Made by a program: the position numbers and the translations under genes. A DNA stretch of 64,000 nucleotides from BOG-908 sp965198915 (lineage in GTDB: Bacteria > Pseudomonadota > Alphaproteobacteria > Acetobacterales > Acetobacteraceae). The stretch's first letter is position 1, and the number at the start of each line of letters is the position of its first letter. Positions 43,646-51,789 of the stretch are shown one piece after another. Below the pieces are notes generated by a model. The model was not told the DNA's origin. It made no database searches and saw nothing but the letters and a program-made list of their open reading frames with translations. The DNA lies in NCBI GenBank assembly GCA_965198915.1, contig CBDAQC010000002.1:186001-250000 (forward strand), read 5' to 3'.

Positions 43646-44338
43646 GTGAAGACCGCGTTGGTGATTTTCCCCGGGACGAACCGGGAGCGGGACGTGGCCA
43701 TAGCCCTGGGCCAGGCGGCCGGACAGGCGCCGCGCCTGGTGTGGCATCGGGAAACCGAACTGGGCGACGTCGATCTGGCCGTGCTGCCCGGCGGGTTCAG
43801 CCATGGGGACTATCTGCGCTGCGGCGCCATGGCCGCGCAGTCGCCGATCATGGCGGCCCTGCGGTCATTTGCCGCGCGCGGTGGGCACATCCTGGGAATT
43901 TGCAACGGATTCCAGATACTGACGGAGGCCGGCCTGCTGCCGGGCGCGCTGTTGCGCAACGCCAGCCTGCGGTTCATCAGCCGGGACTGCCACCTGCGGG
44001 TGGAGCGTGCGGACACGGCGTTCACGCGTGGCTACACGCAAGGCCAGGTGTTCCGCGCGCCGATGGCACATGGCGACGGCAATTACTTCGCCGCGCCGGA
44101 GACGGTGGCGGCGCTGGAGGGCGAGGGGCGGGTGGCGTTCCGCTACGTGACCCCGTCCGGCGAGACGGCGCCTTCGGCCAACCCGAACGGCAGCCTGAAC
44201 GCGATCGCCGGCGTGTATAGCGAAAACCTGCGGGTCATGGGGCTGATGCCGCATCCGGAGGACCTGGTTGACCCGCTGATGGGCGGCACCGACGGTAAGC
44301 CGCTGTTCGACGGCCTCGTGCACGCGCTGGCGGCGTGA
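43646..44338 (+). CDS. purQ: Phosphoribosylformylglycinamidine synthase subunit PurQ
   Basis: 230 residues. PurQ is the glutamine amidase subunit of FGAM synthase in purine synthesis. ALVIFPGTNRERDVA at the N-terminus, VLPGGFSHGDYLRCGAMAA, GICNGFQILTEAGLLPGALL with nucleophile C86, and GLMPHPEDLVDPLMGG with H203 and E205 complete the class I amidase triad. The start is a GTG giving MKTALVIFPG. The small third subunit PurS, normally directly upstream in this complex type, is not here; the preceding 122 nt are non-coding. It overlaps purL by a GTGA junction. Confidence 0.96.
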   Translation: MKTALVIFPGTNRERDVAIALGQAAGQAPRLVWHRETELGDVDLAVLPGGFSHGDYLRCGAMAAQSPIMAALRSFAARGGHILGICNGFQILTEAGLLPGALLRNASLRFISRDCHLRVERADTAFTRGYTQGQVFRAPMAHGDGNYFAAPETVAALEGEGRVAFRYVTPSGETAPSANPNGSLNAIAGVYSENLRVMGLMPHPEDLVDPLMGGTDGKPLFDGLVHALAA

Positions 44339-46527
44339 CGGGAATGGGCGCTCCCATCGACGCGGCACTCGCGAAATCCTTCGGCCTGAACGCCGAGGAA
44401 TATGGCCGCGTGCTCGACATCATGGGCCGCACGCCCACGCTGACCGAACTCGGCATCTTCTCGGTCATGTGGTCGGAACATTGCAGCTATAAATCCAGCC
44501 GCGTCTGGCTGCGCGAGCTGCCGACCACCGCACCCTGGGTGATACACGGGCCGGGCGAGAACGCCGGCGTTGTGGATATCGGGGAGGGCCTGGCCGCGAT
44601 CTTCAAGATGGAGTCGCACAACCATCCGAGCTTCATCGAGCCGTATCAGGGGGCGGCGACCGGCGTGGGCGGCATATTGCGGGACGTGTTCACCATGGGC
44701 GCGCGCCCGATCGCCAACCTGAACGCGTTGCGCTTCGGCCGGCCGGAGCACCCGGCGACGAAGCGCGTGGTTGACGGCGTGGTGCGCGGCATCGGCGGCT
44801 ACGGCAATTGCGTGGGCGTGCCCACGGTAGGCGGCGAGGTGAACTTCCACGCCGCGTACGACGGCAACCCGCTGGTCAACGCGATGACGGTGGGCATAGC
44901 GCGGCAGGACCGCATTTTCCTCAGCGCCGCGGCCGGCGTTGGCAACCCGGTAGTTTATGTCGGCAGCCGGACGGGGCGGGACGGCATACATGGCGCCACG
45001 ATGGCGTCCGCCGAGTTCGGCGCGGATGCGGAGAGCAAGCGGCCCACCGTGCAGGTGGGCGACCCGTTCACCGAGAAGCTGCTGATCGAGGCGTGCCTGG
45101 AGCTGATGGGCACGGACGCCATCGTGGCCATACAGGACATGGGGGCGGCGGGGCTGACCAGCTCGTCCGTGGAGATGGCGGGCCGTGGCGGCGTCGGCAT
45201 CGAGCTGGACCTGGATGCCTGCCCGCAGCGCGAGACCGGCATGACGGCCTACGAGATGATGCTCTCCGAGAGCCAGGAGCGCATGCTGATGGTGCTGCGG
45301 CCGGACCGCCAGGAGATGGCGCGCGCGATCTTCGAGAAATGGGAGCTGGACTTTGCCGTCATCGGCCGGCTGACCGATACCGGCCGCATCGTGATACGCC
45401 ATCAGGGCCGGGTGGAGGCCGACATTCCGCTGGACCCGCTGGCCGATCTGGCGCCGTCCTACCGGCGCCCCTACACGGAACCGCCGGCGCCCGCTCCGCT
45501 GGGCGAGGTAGCCGATCCGGTGGGCATACAAGCGGCGCTGCTAACGCTGATCGCGTGTCCGGATCTGTGCAGCCGTGCCTGGATCACCGACCAGTATGAC
45601 AGCACGATCGGCGGTCAGACGGTACGCCGGCCGGGTGCGGCAGACGCGGCGATCGTGCGCCTGGACGGCAGCAGCCGCGCACTGGCGCTGACCACGGACT
45701 GCACGCCGCGCTACTGTGCGGCGGATCCGCGGATGGGCGGGGCACAGGCAGTGGCCGAAGCCTGGCGCAACATCACCGCCACCGGCGCGCGGCCGCTGGC
45801 GGTGACCGACAACCTCAATTTCGGCAATCCGGAAAAGCCCGAGATCATGGGCCAGTTCGTGGCCGCGGTGCAGGGCATGGGCGACGCCTGCCGCGCGCTG
45901 GACTTCCCGATCGTGAGCGGCAACGTCAGCCTGTATAACGAGACGCAGGGCACCGCGATCCTGCCCACGCCGGCGATCGGCGGACTGGGCGTGCTCGATG
46001 ACGCCGCCGCCTCCATGGGCCTGGCGCTGACCGAAGGCGACACGCTGGTCCTGGTCGGGCACACGGAAGGCCATCTCGGACAATCCCTTTGGCTGCGCGA
46101 GGTCGCCGGCCGCGAGGAGGGCGCGCCGCCGCCGGTCGATTTGTCCGACGAACGCCGCACCGGCGACTTCGTCCGCCGGATAATCGGCGCCGGCGAGGTG
46201 AGCGCCTGCCATGACATCTCCGATGGCGGGCTGCTCGTGGCACTGGCGGAGATGGCGATGGCGGGCCCGGTAGGCGCCACCTTGCAAGTGCCGCCGGCCA
46301 CGCCGGCGCCGCATGCGTGGTGGTTCGGCGAGGACCAGGCGCGCTACGTGCTGGCCACCCGCAACCCCGCCGCCGTGCTGCGGGACGCGCAATCGGCCGG
46401 GCTGGCGGCGCGCGTGGTGGGCCGGGCCGGCGGGGACGGTTTGACACTGCCCGATGGCGTGACCATATCCGGGGCGGCGCTGCACGAGGCTCATGACCGC
46501 TTCTTCGCCACCTGGATGAAGGACTGA
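44335..46527 (+). CDS. purL: Phosphoribosylformylglycinamidine synthase subunit PurL
   Basis: 730 residues, the small (about 80 kDa) PurL that works with PurQ and PurS. TELGIFSVMWSEHCSYKSSR, IFKMESHNHPSFIEPYQGAA, TGVGGILRDVFTMGARPIAN, GGYGNCVGVPTVGGE, IQDMGAAGLTSSSVEMA, NLNFGNPEKPEIMGQF and CHDISDGGLLVALAEMA are the paired ATP- and substrate-binding signatures. The GTG start overlaps the purQ stop; an ATG three codons later is possible. bolA follows after 6 nt, so bolA-grxD are probably co-transcribed. Confidence 0.97.
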   Translation: MTGMGAPIDAALAKSFGLNAEEYGRVLDIMGRTPTLTELGIFSVMWSEHCSYKSSRVWLRELPTTAPWVIHGPGENAGVVDIGEGLAAIFKMESHNHPSFIEPYQGAATGVGGILRDVFTMGARPIANLNALRFGRPEHPATKRVVDGVVRGIGGYGNCVGVPTVGGEVNFHAAYDGNPLVNAMTVGIARQDRIFLSAAAGVGNPVVYVGSRTGRDGIHGATMASAEFGADAESKRPTVQVGDPFTEKLLIEACLELMGTDAIVAIQDMGAAGLTSSSVEMAGRGGVGIELDLDACPQRETGMTAYEMMLSESQERMLMVLRPDRQEMARAIFEKWELDFAVIGRLTDTGRIVIRHQGRVEADIPLDPLADLAPSYRRPYTEPPAPAPLGEVADPVGIQAALLTLIACPDLCSRAWITDQYDSTIGGQTVRRPGAADAAIVRLDGSSRALALTTDCTPRYCAADPRMGGAQAVAEAWRNITATGARPLAVTDNLNFGNPEKPEIMGQFVAAVQGMGDACRALDFPIVSGNVSLYNETQGTAILPTPAIGGLGVLDDAAASMGLALTEGDTLVLVGHTEGHLGQSLWLREVAGREEGAPPPVDLSDERRTGDFVRRIIGAGEVSACHDISDGGLLVALAEMAMAGPVGATLQVPPATPAPHAWWFGEDQARYVLATRNPAAVLRDAQSAGLAARVVGRAGGDGLTLPDGVTISGAALHEAHDRFFATWMKD

Positions 46528-46533
46528 ACCCGG

Positions 46534-46782
46534 ATGGCGATGTCGGCCGCTGAGATCGAGACCCTGATACGTACAGCCTTGCCGGATGCGGATGTGAGCG
46601 TGGAGGACCTGGCCGGCGACGGCGACCACTATGCGGCACGTATCGTCAGCGAGAGTTTCCGGGGGCGGAGCCGTATCCAGCAGCACCAGATGGTGTTCTC
46701 CGCGTTGGGCGGCCGCATGGGCGGCGTGCTACACGCGCTGGCGTTGCAGACATCCGTGCCGAACCAGGAGGTTTCCCGATGA
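46534..46782 (+). CDS. BolA family protein
   Basis: 82 residues. The BolA fold is shown by MSAAEIETLIRTALPDADVS, then VEDLAGDGDHYAARIVSESF, RGRSRIQQHQMVFSALGG and HALALQT, with the conserved C-terminal His expected to help bind a shared 2Fe-2S cluster. BolA proteins pair with CGFS glutaredoxins, and here the next gene, overlapping by ATGA, is exactly such a glutaredoxin, which makes the complex likely. It follows purL closely. Confidence 0.93.
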   Translation: MAMSAAEIETLIRTALPDADVSVEDLAGDGDHYAARIVSESFRGRSRIQQHQMVFSALGGRMGGVLHALALQTSVPNQEVSR

Positions 46783-47120
46783 GTGACACAGCCACCACTG
46801 CCCGCATCGAGTCCGAGATCGCGCAGAACCCCGTCATGCTCTACATGAAAGGGACAGCGATGTTCCCGCAATGCGGGTTCTCCGCGCGCGTGGTGCAGAT
46901 CCTGACCCATCTCGGCGTGCAGTTCGCCACCGCGAACGTGCTGGAAGATCCGGCACTGCGTGACGGCATCAAGGCGTTTTCGAACTGGCCGACCGTGCCG
47001 CAGCTATACGTGAAGGGCGAGTTCGTTGGCGGCTGCGACATTGTGACCGAGATGTTCCAGGCGGGCGAGCTGGAGACGTTGCTGGCCGAGAAGGGTGTGG
47101 CGCATACGGCGCAGGCTTGA
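46779..47120 (+). CDS. grxD: Monothiol glutaredoxin (CGFS type)
   Basis: 113 residues. VMLYMKGTAMFPQCGFSARV contains the CGFS active site (C32), followed by NVLEDPALRDGIKAFSNWPT, VPQLYVKGEFVGGCDIVTEM, the glutathione-binding WPTVPQ and GG-C-D loops. This class transfers and senses 2Fe-2S clusters rather than reducing disulphides. The usual MKGT-x-x-x-PQCGFS motif is complete. It overlaps bolA, so the pair is translationally coupled. Repeat A11 follows the stop at once. Confidence 0.95.
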   Translation: MSDTATTARIESEIAQNPVMLYMKGTAMFPQCGFSARVVQILTHLGVQFATANVLEDPALRDGIKAFSNWPTVPQLYVKGEFVGGCDIVTEMFQAGELETLLAEKGVAHTAQA

Positions 47121-47251
47121 GGAAGCAAAGCCTTCTTTTTTGAGAAAAAGAAGCAAAAAACTTTTGGTCCCTGTCGGCGGCTGCTGAGACGCGGCGCGCC
47201 GGGGAGGCGGACGTTTTTTGGTCCTTTTTGTCAAAAAAGGACTGCTTGCCT
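47121..47251. repeat. Family A inverted repeat, copy A11
   Basis: Left arm about 47121-47167 (AAGCCTTCTTTTTTGAG) and right arm about 47210-47251 (TTTTTTGGTCCTTTTTG, TCAAAAAAGGACTGC). The right-arm hairpin uses GTCC/GGAC where other copies use GTTC/GAAC or CTTC/GAAG, a compensated change. It spans grxD stop to the TetR start. Confidence 0.87.
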
Positions 47252-47256
47252 CTGAA

Positions 47257-47865
47257 ATGGCAGCGCGCGCCAGCTATCACCACGGCAACCTGCGTGAGGC
47301 GCTAATCGCCGCCGCGTTGGACATGATACGCGCCAGCGGGCCGAACGGCTTCACCCTGGCGGAGGTGGCGCGCAGTGTGGGCGTCAGCGGCGCCGCGCCG
47401 TATCGGCATTTTCGGGACCGCAACGCACTGATTGCCGAGATCGCCAAGCAGGGTTTCGAGAAGTTTGCCGAGGAGCTGTTTGCCGCCTGGGATGAGGGGC
47501 GGCCAAACCCGGTGGCGGCCGTAGAGGCTTGCGCGCGCAGCTATCTAAGCTTTGCGCGGCGGGAGCCGGCGTTCTACGCGGCGATGTTCGAGCCGGGCTT
47601 TCCGCTAGAGGACGACCCCGCGCTGCTGACCGCCTCCGAACGCGCCTTCGGCGTGCTGCGCCTGGCGGCGGATGCGGTGGTGCGGGCGATGAAGCAGGGC
47701 AAGCGCCCGCCCTCGCTGATGGTGGCGCTGCACATCTGGTCGATGTGTCACGGCGTAGCGTCGCTTTTCATCGAGGGACCGAGCGGGTCGAGGCGCAAGC
47801 TGCCAATGCCGCCGGAGGATCTGCTGGAAGCAGGGTTGCTGATCTATCTGCAGTCGGTGGGCTGA
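47257..47865 (+). CDS. TetR/AcrR family transcriptional regulator
   Basis: 202 residues. The N-terminal helix-turn-helix reads HGNLREALIAAALDMIRASG, then GFTLAEVARSVGVSGAAPYR and HFRDRNALIAEIAKQGFEKF, a standard TetR DNA-binding domain. The C-terminal ligand domain (about residues 80-195) ends with LLEAGLLIYLQSVG and resembles the TetR_C_33 / WHG type (FARREPAFYAAMFEPGF). The ligand is unknown. The ATG lies 5 nt after repeat A11. Possible targets are the perfect palindrome 0.7 kb downstream at 48535 or the RND operon; neither is shown. Confidence 0.9.
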   Translation: MAARASYHHGNLREALIAAALDMIRASGPNGFTLAEVARSVGVSGAAPYRHFRDRNALIAEIAKQGFEKFAEELFAAWDEGRPNPVAAVEACARSYLSFARREPAFYAAMFEPGFPLEDDPALLTASERAFGVLRLAADAVVRAMKQGKRPPSLMVALHIWSMCHGVASLFIEGPSGSRRKLPMPPEDLLEAGLLIYLQSVG

Positions 47866-47904
47866 GCGGATAGGGCTGAACGCCGGATCCAGCGTGCGCG
47901 TAAG

Positions 47905-48053
47905 CCAAAGCAAAAGGCAGTTCTTTTAGAAAAGAACGAAATGACTTTGTCTCTATCAGCGCGTTTTGCGGAAGCGTGCGCTTCAACACGACGCGACAGC
48001 GGACCAAAAGCTTTTTGCTTCTTTTTCTCGAAAAAGAAGGCCTAGCTTTCTTG
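47905..48053. repeat. Family A inverted repeat, copy A12
   Basis: Left arm about 47905-47952 is shortened (GTTCTTTT, loop AG, AAAAGAAC). The right arm about 48002-48053 is complete (CTTCTTTTTC pairs with GAAAAAGAAG, then GCCTAGC). The two arms use different compensated stem sequences. Confidence 0.8.
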
Positions 48054-48077
48054 CGAGCACCAAAGAAAGGAGCCGAT

Positions 48078-48497
48078 ATGCACACCATGAAAGCCGCCTG
48101 CCACTGCGGCGCCGTGCGCTTCGAAGTGGCGTTGTCGGACGGCCTGAAGACCGCGCGGCGTTGCACGTGTTCGTATTGCCGGATGCGCGGCGCGGTTGCG
48201 GTCTCGGCCGAGCTCGGCGGAATACGGTTCATGTCTGGCGAGGACCAGCTGACGCGCTACAGCTTCAACACCCGCACGGCGCAGCATTTCTTCTGCTCTG
48301 TGTGCGGCATCTACACCCACCACCAGCGGCGCTCCAATCCGCTGCAGTTCGGGGTTAACGCAGCGTGCCTGGAAGGCGTCAGCCCGTTTGACTTTGCCGC
48401 CGTGCCGGTTGTGGACGGTGTGTCCCACCCGAGCGACGCCGCGCCCGGCACGCCGGCCAAGCAGTTGGGCGTGCTGCGGTTCGAGCCGGCTGGATGA
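48078..48497 (+). CDS. GFA family protein (glutathione-dependent formaldehyde-activating-like)
   Basis: 139 residues. The ATG follows AAAGGAGCCGAT, a strong ribosome site. Zinc-type cysteines are placed as in the GFA/CENP-V fold: C8 and C10 in AACHCGAVRFEV, C29, C31 and C34 in RRCTCSYCRMRG, and C73 and C76 in FFCSVCGIYTHH. Most members of this family have no shown formaldehyde activity, so the biochemical role is open. It stands alone between repeat A12 and the DUF2852 promoter. Confidence 0.9.
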   Translation: MHTMKAACHCGAVRFEVALSDGLKTARRCTCSYCRMRGAVAVSAELGGIRFMSGEDQLTRYSFNTRTAQHFFCSVCGIYTHHQRRSNPLQFGVNAACLEGVSPFDFAAVPVVDGVSHPSDAAPGTPAKQLGVLRFEPAG

Positions 48498-48506
48498 ACA
48501 AGGGTC

Positions 48507-48538
48507 TTGACTCCGGGACTAGCCTGTCCATCTATGTA
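48507..48538 (+). promoter_or_regulatory. Possible promoter of the DUF2852 gene
   Basis: TTGACT at 48507-48512 is a good -35 box. The best -10 (TATGTA at 48533-48538) is 20 nt away, longer than ideal, and overlaps the palindromic operator at 48535. Confidence 0.4.
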
Positions 48539-48557
48539 AATGTGTTTCACATTTACA
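48535..48557 (+). promoter_or_regulatory. Perfect 10-bp inverted repeat, probable operator
   Basis: TGTAAATGTG, three T, then CACATTTACA: perfect 10-bp arms with a 3-nt centre, lying just after the -35 box and 13 nt before the GTG start of the DUF2852 gene. The size and symmetry fit a dimeric HTH repressor such as the TetR protein encoded at 47257; the pairing is inferred. Confidence 0.7.
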
Positions 48558-48570
48558 CAGGAGACGTGCG

Positions 48571-48948
48571 GTGCCTATCGTCGAAAAGCTTGATGAGTAT
48601 GGCAAAGGCGCCTGGATCGCGCTGATCATCCTTGGGTTCTGGACGTTCTGGCCGGTTGGCCTGACCGCCCTGATGTTCGTGGTATTCAGCGGCCGGGCAA
48701 GAGCGTGGCGCTGCGCTTCTCGCGGGCAGTGGCATAACACAGACATGCGCGGCCGTAGCTGGCGGTTTGGCGGCATGCAGTCCAGCGGCAACGCGGCATT
48801 CGACGAATACCGTGCCGAGACGATAAAGCGGCTGGAGGACGAGCAGAAAGAGTTCGTCGAGTATCTGGAGAAGCTGCGCCAGGCCAAGGACAAGCAGGAG
48901 TTCGACCAGTTCATGGCCGACCGCCGCGGCCGCGACGTACAGGCCTGA
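48571..48948 (+). CDS. DUF2852 domain-containing membrane protein
   Basis: 125 residues. The GTG start follows CAGGAGACGTGCG (GGAG as ribosome site). A membrane helix at about residues 13-41 (GAWIALIILGFWTFWPVGLT) matches the conserved start of DUF2852 proteins, and RSWRFGGMQSSGNAAFDEYR is the usual central motif. The C-terminal 45 residues (ETIKRLEDEQKEFVEYLEKL, then RQAKDKQEFDQFMADRR) form a charged coiled coil. Function is unknown. It has its own promoter, operator-like palindrome and terminator, so it is a single-gene unit. Confidence 0.9.
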   Translation: MPIVEKLDEYGKGAWIALIILGFWTFWPVGLTALMFVVFSGRARAWRCASRGQWHNTDMRGRSWRFGGMQSSGNAAFDEYRAETIKRLEDEQKEFVEYLEKLRQAKDKQEFDQFMADRRGRDVQA

Positions 48949-48954
48949 AAGCAG

Positions 48955-48983
48955 GGCGCGCCCAACCCAGGGCGCGCCTTTTT
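48955..48983 (+). terminator. Intrinsic terminator of the DUF2852 gene
   Basis: GGCGCGCCC, loop AACCCA, GGGCGCGCC form a 9-bp GC stem followed by TTTTT, directly after the stop codon. Confidence 0.9.
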
Positions 48984-49000
48984 CCTGAGTCCGCGATGCC

Positions 49001-49052
49001 GAAGCAGAAGTTTTCTGCTTCTTTTTCTAAGAAAAGAGGGCCTTCCTTCTTC
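49001..49052. repeat. Family A half copy A13 (right arm only)
   Basis: AAGCAGAAGTTTTCTGCTTC then TTTTTCTAAGAAAAGAGGGCC resembles a right arm; no left arm is visible between the terminator and this point. It lies upstream of the radical SAM gene. Confidence 0.6.
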
Positions 49053-49105
49053 TGCCCGTAAACCTGTTCTAGGTTGCTACCGGGGCGAGGAGGATTTCAG
49101 CCAAC

Positions 49106-50407
49106 ATGTTCCGAGACAGCCTCTCGCAATTAAGCCGTAAGTGGCGGCAGCGCGGCGCGCCAACCGTGCCTGAACCCGCGATAGATGGCATGGTCGACGA
49201 GCTGAGTCCCGACCACGTGGCCGGTTGGATGATGGATCCCGCCGATCCCGCCAGGCGCGTGGCTTACGAGGTCGTGTGCAATCAGACTGGCCGGCTGCTG
49301 GGGTCCGGCGTGGCCGACCAGTACCGGCACAGGCTGAACCGATTACGCATCGGCGACGCCGCGCATGGCTTCCACACCAGGCTGGCCGCACCGCCTGCAT
49401 CGCCCGGCGCGATCACGGTGCGCGCGGCGGGCGGGCGGGCGGGGTTGCCGGTCACCAGCACGCCGCGCACCGCTTTTGAACCGCTGCTGCACGTGGCGAT
49501 GGATGTGGTGGACAACTGCAATCTGCGCTGCCCGTTTTGCCTCTACGATTATGCCGGTACCCACACCACGCATTTCATGACCGAGAGCACGCTGGCGAAC
49601 GCGTTGCGTCTGCTGCCTTACGTGCGTGACGGCCAGTTCTGGTTTTCCTGCCTGCACGAGCCGACACTGCATCCGCAACTGACCGCCTTCATCGACAGCG
49701 TGCCGCGCGAATACCGCCGCAAGGTGTTCTACACGACGAACCTGGCCAAACGCATGCCGGATTCGTATTTCACCTGGCTGGCGGAAAGCGGCCTGTACAA
49801 CGTCAACATTTCGATCGAGAGCCGCGATCCGGCGGTCTATGAGCGCATGCGCAAGGGCGCGCGGCACCGCATCTTCCAGGAGAACTGGGACAAGCTGGTC
49901 GATGCGTTCGCGCGTGTCCCGGACCCGCCGAGAGTGCGCTACATTGCAATGGCGTATAAGTCCAACGTCGACGAACTGCCCGGGCTCGCCAGCTACCTGC
50001 TGGAGGAACGCGGGGCCTGGGCGATCGAGCTCCGTTACACGTTCGACATGCCCTATATACCGGCAGAGTTCCGCGCCGCCGAGTTCCTGGACGCAGCCGA
50101 TTGGGTTCGCCTGCGCGAACGCCTGCCTGCCTATCCGACGGAAAAGTTGCTGCTTCTGCCGCCGCCAGAGCCGCAAGCCGCCGCGGCCGCTGCCGCCCCG
50201 CAGGCGCCGTCAGGCGAGCCGGCCCGGTGCATGGCGGACTACTACATGTTCCGCATGTCGTGGGACGGCACGCTGCATGTCGCCGGCGTCTTGCCCCAAA
50301 GCCGCTACGGCCAGGCGATCGAGCGCGAAATGCTTGTCACCAACGTGAACACCATCGTCGACGCACGCGCTTTTCTCGACAGCCTGCCGGACCACGCGCC
50401 GGCATGA
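49106..50407 (+). CDS. Radical SAM protein with an extra N-terminal domain
   Basis: 433 residues. The 4Fe-4S site CNLRCPFCLYDY (C138, C142, C145) has the canonical CxxxCxxC spacing. FSCLHEPTLHPQL, KVFYTTNLAKRM, NVNISIESRDPAVYERMRKG and RYIAMAYKSNVDELPGLASY are the barrel strands typical of SPASM-type enzymes. The C-terminal part (ARCMADYYMFRMSWDGTLHV) resembles a reduced SPASM region with a single Cys. The first 120 residues form a separate domain (SPDHVAGWMMDPADPARRVA, GDAAHGFHTRL) of a type I associate with Acetobacteraceae glycosyltransferases. The ATG is followed by an overlapping membrane-protein gene (ATGA), so the two probably act together. Substrate unknown. Confidence 0.85.
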   Translation: MFRDSLSQLSRKWRQRGAPTVPEPAIDGMVDELSPDHVAGWMMDPADPARRVAYEVVCNQTGRLLGSGVADQYRHRLNRLRIGDAAHGFHTRLAAPPASPGAITVRAAGGRAGLPVTSTPRTAFEPLLHVAMDVVDNCNLRCPFCLYDYAGTHTTHFMTESTLANALRLLPYVRDGQFWFSCLHEPTLHPQLTAFIDSVPREYRRKVFYTTNLAKRMPDSYFTWLAESGLYNVNISIESRDPAVYERMRKGARHRIFQENWDKLVDAFARVPDPPRVRYIAMAYKSNVDELPGLASYLLEERGAWAIELRYTFDMPYIPAEFRAAEFLDAADWVRLRERLPAYPTEKLLLLPPPEPQAAAAAAAPQAPSGEPARCMADYYMFRMSWDGTLHVAGVLPQSRYGQAIEREMLVTNVNTIVDARAFLDSLPDHAPA

Positions 50408-51777
50408 GTTTCGGCCGTCCGGCCGCATGGTTTTGGCCGGGGATGTGCTGCTGCGTGATGACGGCGGTCATCGCAGCCTACGGCGTGCTGCTGCCGCGCG
50501 CGCGCTGGCAAGGCGACGAATATCTGGTCTTCGGGCTGCTGCGCGAGGGCGGCTGGAGCTACCTCCTGCACTGGTATCTGACATGGAGTCCGCGCCTGGT
50601 CTCCGACCTGCTCTACGGGGCGTATGGCGCCGCGGTGCTGGCATGGCATCGCCCGTTTGCGGGGAGCTGCATTGCCGTTCTGTGGGCCGGGCTGGCCTGT
50701 GCCTGCCTGGCTCCGGCGTGGCGGGGCAACGCATACCGCCTGTCCCGGCTTGCGGCCGGGTTCAGCCTCTTTGCGCTTTTCCTGGTGGGGCACGGCGTTA
50801 CGGAAGTGTTCTACTGGCCGGCGGGCGGCCTGTCCTACATTCCCACGCTGGCGGGTGCTGTCTGGCTGTTCTGGCTTCTGCTCGACGGGCTTGGCACGCA
50901 GACGCGGCGCCACGTGGCGGCGGGGTTGGCGCTGTTCCTCGTCGCCGGCTCCAGCGAAGTCGGCGCGTTCACCGCGTTGAGCGTGGTGGCGTGTGTCGGG
51001 GCCGCGCAGTCACGCCTGCCCTGGCGGCGGTCCGTGTGGCTGCTGCCGGGCCTGGCCGTGGCACTCGTCGACCTGGCCCTGGTGCTGCACGGCCGGGTGG
51101 GCGCGATTGAGCTTGGCGGCGCCGACCCGGCAGTGCTGCACCACGCCGGCGCGGCCCTTCGCCGCGGAGTGGCGAAGTTCGCTGGCGAGCTGGTGCGGCC
51201 GGACCTGCCCGGCGGTGCCGCGGTGGCCGCCCCGCTTGTCGTGGTGTCGCGGCTGCTGATCTTCTTCGGTGCACGCTGGGGTTTGGGGCGGCCGCGCGCG
51301 GCCGGTGGGGCGCTGCCGGCTTTCGGCGCCGCCTTGCTGCTCGCATCCCTGGCGTCCCTGGTGAGCGGCTACTTCCAATTCGGCCGGCTCTGTTGCGAAC
51401 GGCACGACACGATGCGTGCCTGTTTCATCACCCTGGCCCTGGCCGCACTCGGCGCTGCTTGGCCGCGCGTGCGCCCGAACGTGGCTGCCGGCGCGTGGGT
51501 GGCCGCGGTGCTCCTGCTGTTCGTGCCGGCCGTACCTGCCTTGCTCGCAGACTACGGGAGCATGGAACGCGCGGTCGCCGCGCATGCGCGGACATGGGTT
51601 TCGGGTACGTCGCCCGGCACGGCAATGGTGTTCACCATCGACCCGTCGGGCCGCGTGATAAGCGGCTGCGGCTTTCCCCCGGGGTCCGCCTCGCTCTCGG
51701 CCGAGCCTGCCTGGTGGCAGCGGGGTATGTTGACGTTCTTCGCCAAGCGCTCTGTTTTGCTTAAGGTAGTGAAATGA
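50404..51777 (+). CDS. Polytopic membrane protein coupled to the radical SAM gene
   Basis: 457 residues with about ten hydrophobic segments (PGMCCCVMTAVIAAYGVLLP first; LAAGFSLFALFLVGHGVTEV; LAGAVWLFWLLLDGLG; VAAGLALFLVAGSSEVGAF; AAGAWVAAVLLLFVPAVPAL). After the first helix comes RARWQGDEYLVFGLLREGGW, where a GDEY motif in the first loop resembles the catalytic acid position of GT-C membrane glycosyltransferases and DUF6056-type proteins. The last 70 residues after the final helix lie outside the membrane. The ATG overlaps the upstream stop, implying coupled translation. Function is inferred only as possible lipid-linked sugar transfer. Confidence 0.7.
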   Translation: MSFGRPAAWFWPGMCCCVMTAVIAAYGVLLPRARWQGDEYLVFGLLREGGWSYLLHWYLTWSPRLVSDLLYGAYGAAVLAWHRPFAGSCIAVLWAGLACACLAPAWRGNAYRLSRLAAGFSLFALFLVGHGVTEVFYWPAGGLSYIPTLAGAVWLFWLLLDGLGTQTRRHVAAGLALFLVAGSSEVGAFTALSVVACVGAAQSRLPWRRSVWLLPGLAVALVDLALVLHGRVGAIELGGADPAVLHHAGAALRRGVAKFAGELVRPDLPGGAAVAAPLVVVSRLLIFFGARWGLGRPRAAGGALPAFGAALLLASLASLVSGYFQFGRLCCERHDTMRACFITLALAALGAAWPRVRPNVAAGAWVAAVLLLFVPAVPALLADYGSMERAVAAHARTWVSGTSPGTAMVFTIDPSGRVISGCGFPPGSASLSAEPAWWQRGMLTFFAKRSVLLKVVK

Positions 51778-51789
51778 TGCTGAGGGGAG

